Assembly (NCBI RefSeq): GCF_018614585.1
Contig: NZ_JAGGOI010000043.1
Span: forward strand, 1 to 49,914
Origin: Streptomyces sp. ISL-1
GTDB taxonomy: Bacteria > Actinomycetota > Actinomycetes > Streptomycetales > Streptomycetaceae
Direction of reading: 5' to 3'
Length of the DNA stretch: 49,914 nt
The notes under the pieces are model-generated. The model searched no databases and had not been told where the DNA came from. It was given only the letters and a program-made list of their open reading frames with translations. The position numbers and the translations under genes are program-made. Positions 39,672 through 47,687 of this stretch are shown here, in pieces. Within the stretch, counting starts at the first letter, position 1. Every line of letters starts with the position of its first letter.

Positions 39672-40463
39672 TCACAGGGGCAGCAGGTCGGGGCGCTTGG
39701 CCTCGACGCGGTCGCCGGAGCTCTCGCCCCGAAGTCGGCGGCCGATCCACGGCACCAGGTGCTCGCGCGCCCACTGGACGTCGTCGCGGCGCACTTCGAA
39801 CGGGCCGCGCGGCGGCTGGGGCGGCCACGGCTGGTCGGGGTCGGCCGGCACATCGAGTCCGAGTACTTGGGCGGCGCGCAGCGCGACCCGGGTGTGTCCC
39901 TCGGGCGACAGATGCAGCCGGTCGCTGTCCCAAGCCCGCCTTTCCTGGACAGACTTGAGGGACCAGAGGTCGAGGACGGGGCAGTCGTAGCGGTCGGCGA
40001 TGGCACGCACATGCGCGGTGTACATGGCGATCTTGCCGCGCAGATGGCGCAGCACCGGCACGCCGCGCGTATCGAATCCCGTGGTCACCATGACCGTGCC
40101 GACCGCGCTCGCGAGGTCGGCGACGGCGCGCTCGAAGCGCTCGGCCACATCGTCGGGGTCGGTGCCCGGCCGGATGATGTCGTTGCCGCCGGCGCAGAAC
40201 GTCACCAGATCCGGGGCGAGTTCCTTTGCTCGAGGCACCTGCTCCTCGACGATCTGGTCCAGGAGACGGCCGCGTACGGCGAGATTGGCGTACCTGAAGG
40301 AGTGCTCCGGCGTCCGGTCGCCGAGGAGGACCGCCAACCGGTCCGCCCAGCCGACGTACATCCCGTTGGGACCCGGGTCTCCGACGCCCTCGGTGAAGCT
40401 GTCACCGATCGCCGCGTACGACCCGAATGAGCCATATTTCCCTGTTCTCGAATCGTCTGCCAC
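39672..40463 (-). CDS. SGNH/GDSL hydrolase
   Basis: A 263-residue hydrolase. Block I AAIGDSFTEG with the nucleophile Ser, block III FCAGGNDI with the oxyanion Asn, block V DRLHLSPEGH with the catalytic Asp and His. No signal peptide, so probably cytoplasmic. The C-terminal 60 residues (QPWPPQPPRGPFEV, then DDVQWAREHLVPWIGRRLRG) are typical of the actinomycete group of these esterases. GTG 40463 follows AAAGGAAAG. Ester substrate unknown. Confidence 0.9.
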   Translation of the reverse strand: MADDSRTGKYGSFGSYAAIGDSFTEGVGDPGPNGMYVGWADRLAVLLGDRTPEHSFRYANLAVRGRLLDQIVEEQVPRAKELAPDLVTFCAGGNDIIRPGTDPDDVAERFERAVADLASAVGTVMVTTGFDTRGVPVLRHLRGKIAMYTAHVRAIADRYDCPVLDLWSLKSVQERRAWDSDRLHLSPEGHTRVALRAAQVLGLDVPADPDQPWPPQPPRGPFEVRRDDVQWAREHLVPWIGRRLRGESSGDRVEAKRPDLLPL

Positions 40464-40571
40464 GAGTCCACATCTTTCCTTTACGGATGTGACCTACGCG
40501 ACCGTAAGGAGGGGTTGACGACGAGTGATCTTTGCCACCGGTCAAGTTTCGTCCAACCCGGAATACGCCGA

Positions 40572-40607
40572 CTCCCCTCGCCCCGCCGGGCGGCGGGGCG
40601 AGGGGAG
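40572..40607 (-). terminator. Strong hairpin terminator after M23 gene
   Basis: 16-pair perfect stem between 40572-40587 and 40592-40607 (CTCCCCTCGCCCCGCC and its complement), loop GGGC, 48 bases past the endopeptidase stop. Confidence 0.85.
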
Positions 40608-40654
40608 AACGGTGTGCTGTCGCGCCTCTGATGGATCAGACGGATTCAGACGGA

Positions 40655-41701
40655 TCAGATGGAGACGCCGTACTGGCGCAGGTACGCCAGCGGGTCGATG
40701 TCCGAGCCGTAGCTCGGGCCGGTGCGGATCTCGAAGTGCAGGTGCGGGCCGCTGGAGTTGCCGGTGGAGCCGGAGAGGCCGAGCTGCTGGCCGCCGCTCA
40801 CGCTCTGGCCGCCGGAGACGGCGAGCGAGGAGAGGTGGGCGTACTGGGAGTAGTTGCCGTCGCTGTGCTGAATGACGACCTCGTTGCCGTAGGCGCCGCT
40901 CCAGCCGGCGGAGACGACGGTGCCCGCGCCGACGGCCTTGACGGTGGTGCCGGAGGAGGCAGCGAAGTCGACACCGGTGTGGTAACCGCTGGACCACATG
41001 GCGCCGGTCATGCGGTAGGCGGTGATGACGCTCGCGCCGTCGACGGGCGTAGTGAAGCCGGAGCCGCTGATCTGCGGGGCGCTCGCGGAGTCGCCGGAGG
41101 CGGACAGCGCGGGGGCGTCCGAGCCGGAGTCGGCGGAGGGAGCACCGGCCTTCGAGGCGACTTTGGACTCGGCCTTGGACTCGGCCTTGGACTCGGCCTT
41201 GGACTCGGCCTTGGACTCGGCCTTGGACTCGGCCTTGGACTCGGCCTTGGATTCAGCCTTGGACTCGGACTGGTTCTGGCTCTCCCGGCTCTCCTGGCGC
41301 GGCTTCGCCTTCTCCGGAGCCTTCGCCTGCGACTTGCCGCCGAGGTTCAGCTTGAGGCCCGGGTGGATCAGTGACGGGTTCTCGCCGACCTGCTCACGGT
41401 TGTCCTCATACAGCTTCTTCCAGCCGCCGCGCACATCGTGCTCCCTGGCGATCTTGGCCAGGTAGTCGCCGGGGACGACGGAGTACGCGGTGGGGGCGGC
41501 CGCCTGTTTGGCTGCCGCCGGGGTCGCGGCGGCGGTCACCGCCGTGGCGGGCGCCACGGCGGGAGCGGTCTTGCCCGCCGCGTGGGCGCCGGCGGCACCC
41601 ATCAGCGGAAGCGCGATGGCGGCGCCACCCGTGCCGGCGGCGACAAAGCCGCGCGTGATCGGACTGGCCTTGGGACGGCGGTGCTTACCCTTTGCGGGCA
41701 T
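40655..41701 (-). CDS. Secreted LysM-M23 peptidoglycan endopeptidase
   Basis: A 348-residue exported protein. Signal peptide 1-42 (ending GAHAAG). LysM domain about 73-118 (YSVVPGDYLAKIAREHDVRG, SLIHPGLKLNL) binds peptidoglycan. A linker of SKAE repeats follows (about 145-180). The M23 lysostaphin-type domain, about 225-345, has zinc and catalytic motifs HTGVDFA, QYAHLSS and HLHFEIR. It should cut peptide cross-links in the wall during growth, germination or division. Expression is probably set by the riboswitch just upstream, which links wall cleavage to c-di-AMP. ATG 41701 follows GAGAGGAAA. Confidence 0.93.
   Translation of the reverse strand: MPAKGKHRRPKASPITRGFVAAGTGGAAIALPLMGAAGAHAAGKTAPAVAPATAVTAAATPAAAKQAAAPTAYSVVPGDYLAKIAREHDVRGGWKKLYEDNREQVGENPSLIHPGLKLNLGGKSQAKAPEKAKPRQESRESQNQSESKAESKAESKAESKAESKAESKAESKAESKAESKVASKAGAPSADSGSDAPALSASGDSASAPQISGSGFTTPVDGASVITAYRMTGAMWSSGYHTGVDFAASSGTTVKAVGAGTVVSAGWSGAYGNEVVIQHSDGNYSQYAHLSSLAVSGGQSVSGGQQLGLSGSTGNSSGPHLHFEIRTGPSYGSDIDPLAYLRQYGVSI
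41163..41270. repeat. 12-base tandem repeats coding for SKAE
   Basis: About nine units of TTGGACTCGGCC (seven exact), coding on the minus strand for repeated Ser-Lys-Ala-Glu in the linker of the endopeptidase. Repeat number is likely to vary between strains. Confidence 0.93.
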
Positions 41702-41717
41702 GGCGCGTTTCCTCTCC

Positions 41718-41892
41718 GGCGCCTACGAGGTGAGCTGTCGGGTTCGGGCTGGAGATGCCCGGCCGCGCGGTGCGCGGCTGAACCCCAAGCCGATTCCGGA
41801 ATTCCGGAATCGGCGTACTTACCTGGGTCCCCCGTTCCTGCCACACGTGGGTGGGTTTTCGAATTCCGGGCGGCGGCAGGATTAGGCGGTCC
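41718..41892 (-). ncRNA. c-di-AMP (ydaO/yuaA-type) riboswitch
   Basis: In the 5' leader of the M23 endopeptidase. On the minus strand: CCGCCTAATCCTGCCGCC at the 5' side, ACGGGGGACCCAGG in the middle, and CCCGAACCCGACAGCTCACC, then TCGTAGGCGCCGGAGAGGA, at the 3' side. These blocks match the conserved parts of actinomycete ydaO elements, which stand before wall-lytic enzymes such as rpfA. P1 can form between CGCCTA (41883-41888) and TAGGCG (41720-41725). A GATTCCGGAATTCCGGAATC palindrome makes the variable stem. The ribosome site lies directly behind P1. Limits are approximate. Confidence 0.82.
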
Positions 41893-42332
41893 GTCCGGAT
41901 TGACGGGAACGTAAGCGAAACGGACCTGCCGGTACAAGGCATCACTTTCGCGGGCTAATGATCCGTGCGACATAGCCGCAGATTTCCGGTCACCCTCCGT
42001 GAATTCCGGACTTCAACCGGACCCCAACTGGCCTTCCGGCAACGGAATTCGGTTCCCTCGAGCCACCACACACCGTCACGGATATGATCCTGCTCACGGG
42101 TCGCACCCCATTCCCCCTACAGACGGGGCACGTTATGCCTAAACGGCTAAACCGGACAGAAGCGTCATTTAGCGACTATTGCCCTATCACTCTCACTTAC
42201 CCACTGAATCCAGCCCAGCGCCGCAGAATTCCAACGCGACCAGGCACTCCCGCTCGCCGACTGTCTCCCATTTTCGGCGACAAAATTGGATAAAATTCCG
42301 CCGCCGATGCTCACCCCGCGGTGTGAGTCGGG
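41893..42332. other. Intergenic region upstream of riboswitch
   Basis: Holds the presumed promoter of the riboswitch transcript and an AT-richer block at 42120-42300. A weak hairpin CTCACACCG/CGGGGTGAG (42310-42327, minus) could end the alpha-galactosidase transcript. No gene is convincing. Confidence 0.4.
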
Positions 42333-44423
42333 TCAGCGACGGCGCAGCCGGATCACCGTGGCGTCCATGTCGCCCTTGAGCCCGGTGTGCAGTCCGTGGT
42401 GCAGGAGTACCGCCCCCTGGTGTACGGCACCGGTGTCCAGGCACTCGTAGGCAGCCGCCGGGTCGAGGCCGCGCAGCCTGAGCGCGGGCGGCCGCTCGCC
42501 GTAGTGCTGCGCCTGCAGCCAGGCGAGGACGACGCTCTCGTCGCCGCGCACGTACTGCACGGCGCTGAGCCCGCCCTCGGGCGCCCGCAGCCGGTGCAGC
42601 TCGCCGTGCTGCACCAGCGGCCTGATCTTCTTGTAGAGGTCCACCCAGCCGCGCGCCTCGGCGAGCTCCTCATCGGTCCACTCGGTGAGGTCGCCGCCGA
42701 CCCCGAGAACACCCGCCATGGCGCTGACGAAGCGGAACCGGAGCGTGCTGAACCGCCCATTGAGCTGGACATTGGGACTGTCGGTGACCCAGGCCGCCAT
42801 GACCCGTGCCGGGTGCAATTGAGTGAAGCCATGCTGGATGGCGAGCCGGTCCAGCGGATCGGTGTTGTCGGAGGTCCACACCTGGTCGGTACGGGAGAGG
42901 ATGCCGAGGTCGATCCGGCCGCCGCCGCCCGAGCAGGACTCGAAGGCGACCGACGGATGCGCGGCCCGCAACCGGTCGAGGAGTGCGTACAGCGCGTGCA
43001 CATGCTCGACCCACAGCTTCTGCGGGTACTCCTCGCCGGGCCAGCCGGCGTCCGTGAAGCAGCGGTTGAAGTCCCACTTCACATAGTCGATGGCCGCGCC
43101 GCTGAGCAGCGCGTCCAACTGCTCCCAGAGGTACGCCTGCACGTCCTCGCGCGCGAGGTTCAGCACGAGCTGGTTGCGGAATTCGGTCCTTGCGCGGCCG
43201 GGGTGGTGCTGCACCCAGTCGGGGTGCGCGCGGTAGAGGTCGCTGTCGGCGTTGACCATCTCCGGCTCGACCCAGATGCCGAACTGCATCCCCAGCTCGT
43301 GCACTTCGTCGGCGAGCGGCCCCAGGCCCCGCGGGAAGCGCTCGGCGCTGGGCGTCCAGTCGCCGAGCCCGGCGCGGTCGCTGGTGCGCTGCCCGAACCA
43401 GGCGTCGTCCACCACGAACAGCTCGACACCCATGGCCGCGGCGCGCTTGGCGAGCGCCCGCTGCTGCTCCTCGGAGATGTCGAAACCGGTGGCTTCCCAT
43501 GAGTTGTAGAGGACGGGCCGCTCGGTCGCCGCGTCGGGGACGACATGCGCCAGCTGCCAGGCGTGCCACGCCCGGCTGGCCCCACCGAATCCGCCATCGG
43601 TCCACAGCCCTGCGAAGACGGGCGAGGTGTACGACTGGCCGGGCGCGAGCCGCAGCAGTCCCGATTCGTCATAGCCCGCGCCGCCGGTGATCTGCACGAG
43701 TCCGTCGGGCAGCCGCTGTACGGAGATCCGCCACGACCCGGACCAGCCGAGGGCGCAGGCGTACACCTCGCCGCGTTCCTCCGTGGCCCCCTCCGCATCC
43801 AGCGCGACCCACGGCAGATGCTGGTGCCCGGTGTGCCCGCGGCGGCTGCCGATCACCTTCTCGCCGTACGTCAGCTCCGACCGTACGAGCAGCGATTCGG
43901 CCGCCCAGCGGCCGTGCAGCTGACTGAGCCGCCAGCGCTCACGCTGCGGCAGCGTCCAGGCGGCGGCGTCGGCCCGCAGCAGCTCAAGGTCAGGGCCGTC
44001 CCCTTCGTGGGCGAGGGTGACCCAGCGCTCGATGATGTCCGCGTCGTCGCGCACCCGGTGATGCAGGGTGAGACCGAGGCCGTGTACGGCGTCGGTGAAG
44101 CGGAGCCGCAGCTCGTCGCCGTCCACCGCGTGACCGGCGAAGCTCCACTGAGTGCCGCGCACTTGGGGTGTACGGACGGAGAGCGCCGGGCGTACGAAGC
44201 GGGGTCCGCCCTCGACCGGGTACTCCTCGTGGCCGTCGAGCCGCGACTCGAAGGGCCAGTAGGGCGGCAGTACCCGGCCCGCGAGTGCCTCCGCGTCGGC
44301 GCCGGAGATCCGTGGCCCCCAATGGAGATGCAGCAGTTCGTCGGCGTCGCTGAGGTGCAGCGCATAACTGCTCATAGGTCCGGAGAGAACCCACGTACGA
44401 CCGTTGCCAACACTCTCGATCAT
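42333..44423 (-). CDS. GH36 alpha-galactosidase
   Basis: A 696-residue cytoplasmic enzyme of glycoside hydrolase family 36. The N-terminal beta-supersandwich is followed by the TIM barrel: RPVLYNSWEATGFDISEEQQ, FVVDDAWFGQR, FGIWVEPEMVN; the nucleophile Asp in DYVKWDFNRCF (about residue 451); FESCSGGGGRIDLGIL; and the acid/base Asp in WTSDNTDPLDR (about 518). It hydrolyses alpha-1,6-linked galactose from raffinose-type sugars or galactomannan. There is no signal peptide, so substrates must be imported, but no sugar transporter lies beside it. ATG 44423; length typical. Confidence 0.95.
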   Translation of the reverse strand: MIESVGNGRTWVLSGPMSSYALHLSDADELLHLHWGPRISGADAEALAGRVLPPYWPFESRLDGHEEYPVEGGPRFVRPALSVRTPQVRGTQWSFAGHAVDGDELRLRFTDAVHGLGLTLHHRVRDDADIIERWVTLAHEGDGPDLELLRADAAAWTLPQRERWRLSQLHGRWAAESLLVRSELTYGEKVIGSRRGHTGHQHLPWVALDAEGATEERGEVYACALGWSGSWRISVQRLPDGLVQITGGAGYDESGLLRLAPGQSYTSPVFAGLWTDGGFGGASRAWHAWQLAHVVPDAATERPVLYNSWEATGFDISEEQQRALAKRAAAMGVELFVVDDAWFGQRTSDRAGLGDWTPSAERFPRGLGPLADEVHELGMQFGIWVEPEMVNADSDLYRAHPDWVQHHPGRARTEFRNQLVLNLAREDVQAYLWEQLDALLSGAAIDYVKWDFNRCFTDAGWPGEEYPQKLWVEHVHALYALLDRLRAAHPSVAFESCSGGGGRIDLGILSRTDQVWTSDNTDPLDRLAIQHGFTQLHPARVMAAWVTDSPNVQLNGRFSTLRFRFVSAMAGVLGVGGDLTEWTDEELAEARGWVDLYKKIRPLVQHGELHRLRAPEGGLSAVQYVRGDESVVLAWLQAQHYGERPPALRLRGLDPAAAYECLDTGAVHQGAVLLHHGLHTGLKGDMDATVIRLRRR

Positions 44424-44604
44424 CCCGACCCCTCAGATACTCACAGGTCCGCACAGGTCCGCACATCATCCGACGGCGGCCGTCGCCGGTGCAACGGCCT
44501 TGCGGGAGACGGTCGAGACGATTGCCTGATGAAGCAGTGTCGTATCGTCGGGAAAGCGCCATCGTCGGCGAGCAGCGCCGACGGCAGCCACTTCAGGAGT
44601 CCCC

Positions 44605-45417
44605 GTGACGCAGCAGCTGCCGCAGGTCCCGTCGACAGAGCCGGAGCTGTCCGGAGTGCGCAACTTCCGGGACGTGGGCGGCCTGCCGACCGTGGACGGC
44701 AGGAAGGTACGGCACGGCAGGCTCTTCCGCAGCGGTCATCTCGCACATGCGACCGAGTCCGACGCCTCGTTCCTCGGCACGCTGGGCCTGCACACGATCT
44801 TCGACTTCCGCAACGCGGCGGACATGCGGCTGGAGGGCCCCGACGTCGAGCTGCCCGGCGTACGCAATGTGAATCTGCCGCTGACCGACCCGGCCGACGG
44901 CGCCGAGTTCTGGAAGATGGTCAGGGACGGCAACCTCGACCAGCTGCGGTCGATCCTCGCGGACGGCAAGGCTGCCGGGCGGATGTCGGCCTCGTACCGG
45001 ACGATCATCACGCAGCGCACCGCCGAGCAGAGCAAGGTGCTGCACGCCCTCGCGGAGGACAGCGTCCCGGCTCTGATGCACTGCGCGGCGGGGAAGGACC
45101 GAGCCGGTCTGTCGGTGGCCGTCTCCCTGCTGGCGGTCGGCGTCGAGCGGGATGCCATCGAGGCGGACTACCTGAAATCCAACGACCCGCACCGCCGCTA
45201 CCTGGTACGGCGCAGCGACAACTCCCCCGCCGCGATGTCCCCGGAGGTGATGGAGCTGCTGTCCCCGCTCTTCGACGCGCGGGCCGAGTACCTGAGCGCG
45301 GCCTTCGAGGCGATCGAGCAGACCTGGGGTACCACCGAGCGCTACCTCACCGAGGACCTGAAGGTGAGCCCGCAGACGCGCGAGCGGCTGCGCGGCCGGC
45401 TCCTCGACGAGGGATGA
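44605..45417 (+). CDS. Tyrosine-protein phosphatase (PtpB-like)
   Basis: A 270-residue phosphatase. Signature P-loop HCAAGKDRAG with nucleophile Cys at about residue 160 and the Lys-Asp typical of the PtpB/dual-specificity type that also acts on phosphoinositides. N-terminal motif SGVRNFRDVGGLPTVDGRKV and FRSGHLAHATESDASFL are family markers. GTG 44605 follows CAGGAG. It is divergent from the alpha-galactosidase and converges on the DUF6126 gene. Cytoplasmic by sequence; known relatives include secreted virulence factors, but no export signal is present. Confidence 0.92.
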   Translation: MTQQLPQVPSTEPELSGVRNFRDVGGLPTVDGRKVRHGRLFRSGHLAHATESDASFLGTLGLHTIFDFRNAADMRLEGPDVELPGVRNVNLPLTDPADGAEFWKMVRDGNLDQLRSILADGKAAGRMSASYRTIITQRTAEQSKVLHALAEDSVPALMHCAAGKDRAGLSVAVSLLAVGVERDAIEADYLKSNDPHRRYLVRRSDNSPAAMSPEVMELLSPLFDARAEYLSAAFEAIEQTWGTTERYLTEDLKVSPQTRERLRGRLLDEG

Positions 45418-45439
45418 GCCGGCCTCGCGGGTTCCGCGC

Positions 45440-45571
45440 CTACTGGTTCTGGCCGCCCAGCAGGAAGAGCAGGTAGAGGAAGAAGGCGAAGAGATGGCCC
45501 GCCACCAGATAGGCGAAGAGCCGGATCACCAGCCCTCGGGGGAATTTCCCCTCCTCGTTGTGCTTTGACAT
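45440..45571 (-). CDS. Small DUF6126-type membrane protein
   Basis: A 43-residue protein, MSKHNEEGKFPRGLVIRLFA then YLVAGHLFAFFLYLLFLLGG. One transmembrane helix after a short charged N-terminus. ATG 45571 follows AAAGAGG by five bases and lies 20 bases past the XRE/cupin stop, so the two are one operon. The EKFPRGLVIRLFAYLVAGH pattern is what I know as the DUF6126 family of streptomycetes. Function is unknown; a partner or sensor for the XRE regulator is possible. Confidence 0.85.
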   Translation of the reverse strand: MSKHNEEGKFPRGLVIRLFAYLVAGHLFAFFLYLLFLLGGQNQ

Positions 45572-45590
45572 TGCTTGCCTCTTTCGCGTC

Positions 45591-46214
45591 TCAGATGTGG
45601 GGATGAACGTCCGGGCTCTGCAGCAGCGTGTGTACGAACAGCAGCTCGGCCCCGTCGGGCGTGACCGCCGCGATGCGGTGCGGGGTCAATGAGTCGAAGT
45701 GCGCGCTGTCCCCGGGGTTCAGTTCGTGCACCGCGTCCCCCAGGCCCAGCCGCAGCCGCCCGTGCAGGACGTGCAGCCACTCCTCGCCGGGATGCACCCG
45801 GACCAGATCGCCCTGGCTGCCGTACGGAACCACCAGCCGCAGGGCCTGCATCGCCCGCCCGGGGACTCCTGCCCGGTGGTACGTCCAGCCATCGGCCGGC
45901 GCGGGCTCGCCCCTGCCGGCGCGGATGATCGGCTCGCGTTCGGGCGCCGACTCGCCGAGGAGCTCGGCGACCGTCGTACCGTAGATGCGGGCGAGTCCCA
46001 GCAGCATCGGCAGCGACGGCTGGCGGTTGCCCGTCTCCAGACGGGACAGATGGGCGGGCGAGAGCCCCGCCCGCTTGGCGGCGGCTTCCAGGGTGAGGCC
46101 GCGGCCGCGGCGCAGATCGCGCAGCCGTGGTGCGATATCGGGCAGCGCGTCGGCCGTGCCCGCGGCAGTGGGAGACCCGTGGTCCGGGGGGTGCCCCCCA
46201 GGAGTGCTGAGCAT
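45591..46214 (-). CDS. XRE-family regulator with cupin domain
   Basis: A 207-residue regulator. HTH: RLRDLRRGRGLTLEAAAKRA then GLSPAHLSRLETGNRQPSLP. The C-terminal cupin includes VRVHPGEEWLHVLHGRLRLG, LNPGDSAHFDSLTPHRIAAV and LLFVHTLL, a small-ligand-binding barrel. ATG 46214. It sits next to the hopanoid-type aminotransferase on the same strand and precedes the small membrane protein. The tandem GAGGCAAA boxes upstream are likely its own operator. Confidence 0.92.
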   Translation of the reverse strand: MLSTPGGHPPDHGSPTAAGTADALPDIAPRLRDLRRGRGLTLEAAAKRAGLSPAHLSRLETGNRQPSLPMLLGLARIYGTTVAELLGESAPEREPIIRAGRGEPAPADGWTYHRAGVPGRAMQALRLVVPYGSQGDLVRVHPGEEWLHVLHGRLRLGLGDAVHELNPGDSAHFDSLTPHRIAAVTPDGAELLFVHTLLQSPDVHPHI

Positions 46215-46243
46215 GTCTCTATTGGGCCAATGATTTTCCTTTG

Positions 46244-46271
46244 AGGCAAATTTCGTGCCCCAGAGGCAAAA
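46244..46271. promoter_or_regulatory. Tandem GAGGCAAA boxes upstream of XRE/cupin gene
   Basis: GAGGCAAA at 46244-46251 and 46264-46271, exactly 20 bases apart (two helical turns) in the 60-base gap before the XRE gene; a TTGCCT -35-like hexamer overlaps the first box on the minus strand. Probable self-control site. Confidence 0.45.
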
Positions 46272-46274
46272 AAG

Positions 46275-47687
46275 TCAGCGGTTGCCGACCGCCTGCTTGA
46301 CCAGCGTCTTGCCGAAGTCCCACATCAGCCCGCCGCCGCCGTGGGCGTCGTCCATCACGGCCGTGAAGGCCGCGACGAACCGATCGACCTCCCGCTCACC
46401 GATGGTCAACGGCGGAATCAGCTTGATCACTTCCAGATGGTCTCCGGAGACCTGGGTGAGGATCCGGTGCTTCTGCAGCAGCGGCACCACGACCATCTGC
46501 GCGAAGAGACCCTTGCGGGCCGCCTGAAGCATGGTCCAGCGGCTCCGCAGCTTGATCGAGTCGGGCCGGCCGAACTCGATGCCGATCATCAGGCCGCGCC
46601 CGCGCACCTCGTGCAGCAGCTCATAGCGGTCGACGAGCGCCGCCAGCCGGGAGCGGAGCAGCTCGCCGGTCATCCGCGCATTGGCGACGACCTGCTCGTC
46701 CTCGATCACCGAGAGGACGGCGAGCCCGGCGGCCATCGCCTGAGCGTTGGATCCGAAGCTCGCCGAGTGCACCAGCACCCGGTCCATCGACGAGTAGACC
46801 TTCTTGAAGATCCAGTCCTTGCCGAGGGTCGCTCCGACCGGTACGTAACCGCCCGAGAGCGCCTTCGCCACACAGACCAGATCCGGTTCGACCCCTTCCT
46901 CGTGCTGGTACGCGTAGAAGTCGCCGGTCCTGCCGAGGCCGGTCTGTACCTCGTCCGCGATCAGCAGCGCTTTGTGCTTGTGCAGCAGCTCCTGGGCCGC
47001 GTACAGGAATCCGGGGGGCGTCTCGTGCACGCCCTTGCCCTGGATCGGCTCCACGACGAAGCCCGCCACATCGCCGCGCCGCAGCTCCCGCTCCAGCGCG
47101 GCCAGGTCGCCGAGCCCGATGGCGGTGTCGGGCAGCAGCGGCGCGAATCCGTCCCGGAACCCCGCCTCCCCGTTGACCGACAGGGATCCGGTGGTCAGCC
47201 CGTGGAAGGCGTGCGAGCAGTACAGGACCCTCGGCTTCCCGGTGGCGTACCGGGCGAACTTGAGCGCGGTCTCCACCGCCTCCGTACCGCTGTTGCCGAA
47301 GAACACCCGGTCCAGGTGCGGACTGTGCGCGAGCAGTTTCTCCGCGAGCAGCCCCGGCAGCGGCTGGCAGTCGAAGCGCGTGAGGTCCGCGAGCGAAGCG
47401 TCCAGGACGTCGTGCAGCGCCTTGCGTACGACCGGGTGGTGGCGACCGAGACCCATCACCCCGAAGCCCGCGAGCATGTCGAGATAGTCGTTGCCGTCGG
47501 CGTCCCAGAAGTACGCGCCCTCGGCCCGCTCGTAGACCTTGTCGAAGCCGATGGTGTGCAGCATGCGCGGCAGCTGGTGGTTGAGATGCCGCGCATGCAG
47601 CTCATAGCGCTCGGCCCCGCGCTCCGCGAGGAGTCCGGCCAGATCGAAGCCCTTGAGCGGCTCGGTGCCCGTGGGCGGCTCGGTCAT
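46275..47687 (-). CDS. hpnO: Class III aminotransferase of hopanoid cluster (HpnO-like)
   Basis: A 470-residue PLP enzyme. Cofactor motifs: FFGNSGTEAVETALKFAR, HAFHGLTTGSLS, LIADEVQTGLGRTG with the Asp contacting PLP, and the Schiff-base Lys in CVAKALSGGYVPVG near residue 275. In the bacteriohopanepolyol pathway this enzyme makes the terminal amine of aminobacteriohopanetriol from ribosylhopane-derived substrate. The assignment rests on adjacency to dxs and ispG, the usual hopanoid cluster order; ornithine-type aminotransferases look similar. ATG 47687 overlaps the dxs stop as ATGA. Confidence 0.85.
   Translation of the reverse strand: MTEPPTGTEPLKGFDLAGLLAERGAERYELHARHLNHQLPRMLHTIGFDKVYERAEGAYFWDADGNDYLDMLAGFGVMGLGRHHPVVRKALHDVLDASLADLTRFDCQPLPGLLAEKLLAHSPHLDRVFFGNSGTEAVETALKFARYATGKPRVLYCSHAFHGLTTGSLSVNGEAGFRDGFAPLLPDTAIGLGDLAALERELRRGDVAGFVVEPIQGKGVHETPPGFLYAAQELLHKHKALLIADEVQTGLGRTGDFYAYQHEEGVEPDLVCVAKALSGGYVPVGATLGKDWIFKKVYSSMDRVLVHSASFGSNAQAMAAGLAVLSVIEDEQVVANARMTGELLRSRLAALVDRYELLHEVRGRGLMIGIEFGRPDSIKLRSRWTMLQAARKGLFAQMVVVPLLQKHRILTQVSGDHLEVIKLIPPLTIGEREVDRFVAAFTAVMDDAHGGGGLMWDFGKTLVKQAVGNR

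Noticed and set aside
42135..42293. Possible 52-residue protein MPKRLNRTEASF... before the riboswitch region
   Set aside because: More than half of its codons end in A or T, against the rule for genes here, and the ribosome site is poor.
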